Source: Opitutaceae bacterium (lineage in GTDB: Bacteria; Verrucomicrobiota; Verrucomicrobiia; Opitutales; Opitutaceae). Taken from it: DNA of 5,858 bases. A program made the translations under genes and the position numbers. The DNA is taken from positions 1,929 through 7,786 of the forward strand of contig PMSP01000396.1 in the NCBI GenBank assembly GCA_003168315.1, read 5' to 3'. Below, one piece after another: positions 5,023 through 5,858 of the stretch (its first letter is position 1; every line of letters starts with the position of its first letter). The notes under the pieces were generated by a model. The model did not search any database. It had not been told where the DNA came from and saw nothing but the letters and a program-made list of their open reading frames with translations.

Positions 5023-5858
5023 TTAGACGTCGGCCTCGACCCGCTCGGCGCTCAGGCGCCTCCACCGGTCAAGCACCCGCCGGTACATGTCCTCGGGCGA
5101 AAGCCCATAGGCCGCCCTCAGCGCCTCGACGCTCGAGCCGTGCTCGACAAACTTGTCCGGCCAGCCGATCCGCTCCACGGCGGCGGGGCAGTCCGCCTCC
5201 TGCAGGGCCTCCAGGACCGAGCTCCCGAACCCCCCCGTGAGGACGTGGTCCTCCAGCGTGACGATCAGGGGGACGACGGCCGCCTGGCTGAGGAGGAGCG
5301 TCCGGTCGAGGGGCCTGACGAAGCGGGCGTTGACGACGCCTACCGAGAGGTTCGCCTCCGCCTGCAGCCTCTCCGCGATCACCAGGGCGTCCCGCACCAT
5401 CGGCCCGAGGGCCCAGAGGACGATGTTCGAGCCCTCGCGGATCACCTCGGCGTGCCCGATCTCGAGCTTCTCGGGCTTGTCCTTGATCGGGGCGCCGGTG
5501 CCGGGGCCGCGCGGGTAGCGGATGAAGGCGGGGCTCCCGAGCTCGATCCCGGTGTGGAGCATGTCGACCAGCTCGTCCTCGTCCTTCGGCTGCATGATGG
5601 TCACGTTCGGGACGCAGCGCAGGTAGGCGATGTCGAAGAGCCCGTGGTGGGTCGGCCCGTCGTTCGGCGACAGTCCGGCCCGGTCCAATGCGAAGACCAC
5701 GGGAAGATTCTGGAGCGCGACATCGTGAATGAGCTGGTCGTACGCGCGCTGCAGGAAGGTGGAATAGATCGCCGCGAAGGGCTTCATCCCGTCGGCCGCC
5801 AGGCCCGCGGCGAAGGTCACCGCGTGCTGCTCGGCGATGCCGACGTCGAAGGTGCGGT
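5023..5858 (-). CDS. dxs: 1-deoxy-D-xylulose-5-phosphate synthase, C-terminal part, cut by window edge
   Basis: DXS is the thiamine-diphosphate enzyme that condenses pyruvate and glyceraldehyde 3-phosphate to 1-deoxy-D-xylulose 5-phosphate, the first step of the MEP isoprenoid pathway, and feeds thiamine and pyridoxal synthesis in many bacteria. The visible 277 residues cover roughly the last two fifths of the usual 620-640. They start at RTFDVGIAEQHAVTFAAG, which includes the conserved glutamate of the AEQHA motif that contacts the cofactor. YSTFLQRAYDQ, DRAGLSPNDGPTHHGLFD and the phosphate-binding RYPRG follow. The C-terminal transketolase domain includes TLEDHVLTGGFGS and closes with GWPDKFVEHG and YGLSPEDMYRRVL. 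A GTG at 5820 could be misread as a start, but it encodes Val inside AEQHAVTF. The frame continues to the edge, so the gene is 5'-truncated by the window and not broken. It is convergent with the hydrolase gene. Confidence 0.97.
   Translation of the reverse strand, partial: RTFDVGIAEQHAVTFAAGLAADGMKPFAAIYSTFLQRAYDQLIHDVALQNLPVVFALDRAGLSPNDGPTHHGLFDIAYLRCVPNVTIMQPKDEDELVDMLHTGIELGSPAFIRYPRGPGTGAPIKDKPEKLEIGHAEVIREGSNIVLWALGPMVRDALVIAERLQAEANLSVGVVNARFVRPLDRTLLLSQAAVVPLIVTLEDHVLTGGFGSSVLEALQEADCPAAVERIGWPDKFVEHGSSVEALRAAYGLSPEDMYRRVLDRWRRLSAERVEADV

Noticed and set aside
5023..5820. A complete 265-residue gene starting at GTG 5820
   Set aside because: The frame continues to the window edge and encodes the conserved DVGIAEQHA of DXS, so this is the C-terminal part of a larger gene.

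Overview
This is a GC-rich, densely coding bacterial chromosomal window with ordinary housekeeping content. GC-rich third codon positions are visible in every gene, and no mobile element, CRISPR array, tRNA or rRNA is seen. The wording of the MutS (the CDQ...GKLVRRRLTRIL stretch) and of the DXS (the GLSPNDGPTHHGLFD stretch) reminds me of Verrucomicrobiota, perhaps an Opitutales-like organism. That placement is from memory, not a computed result.

Layout, left to right. (1) About 1-1509, plus strand: four short genes in a row. They are the 3' part of a small membrane protein with a conserved AKWVGGIEVEVE tail (DUF3566-like), an 84-residue two-helix membrane protein, a DUF3052-family soluble protein, and a lipoprotein with a carboxypeptidase-regulatory-like beta-sandwich. 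The first three are separated by only 24 and 15 bases and look like one transcription unit; the lipoprotein follows after 70 bases. (2) 1589-4135, minus strand: full-length mutS, the mismatch-recognition ATPase, ending in a QLDLL sliding-clamp motif. (3) 4201-5013, plus strand: an alpha/beta hydrolase of the YbfF/ABHD11 type, divergent from mutS. (4) 5023 to the right edge, minus strand: the C-terminal part of dxs, the first enzyme of the MEP isoprenoid pathway, convergent with the hydrolase and cut by the window edge.

mutS, the hydrolase and dxs have no obvious pathway link. They are divergent or convergent neighbours, not an operon. Both convergent junctions (lipoprotein/mutS and hydrolase/dxs) carry a GC-rich hairpin without a proper U-tract. 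The spacer between the divergent mutS and hydrolase starts is short (65 bases), is locally richer in A/T, and carries a near-palindrome over the mutS start.

I found no convincing new multi-gene system. The most useful points are the poorly understood small-gene run at the left, the short C-terminal clamp motif of MutS, the start-site corrections for the first gene, mutS and the hydrolase, and the near absence of well-placed Shine-Dalgarno sequences.
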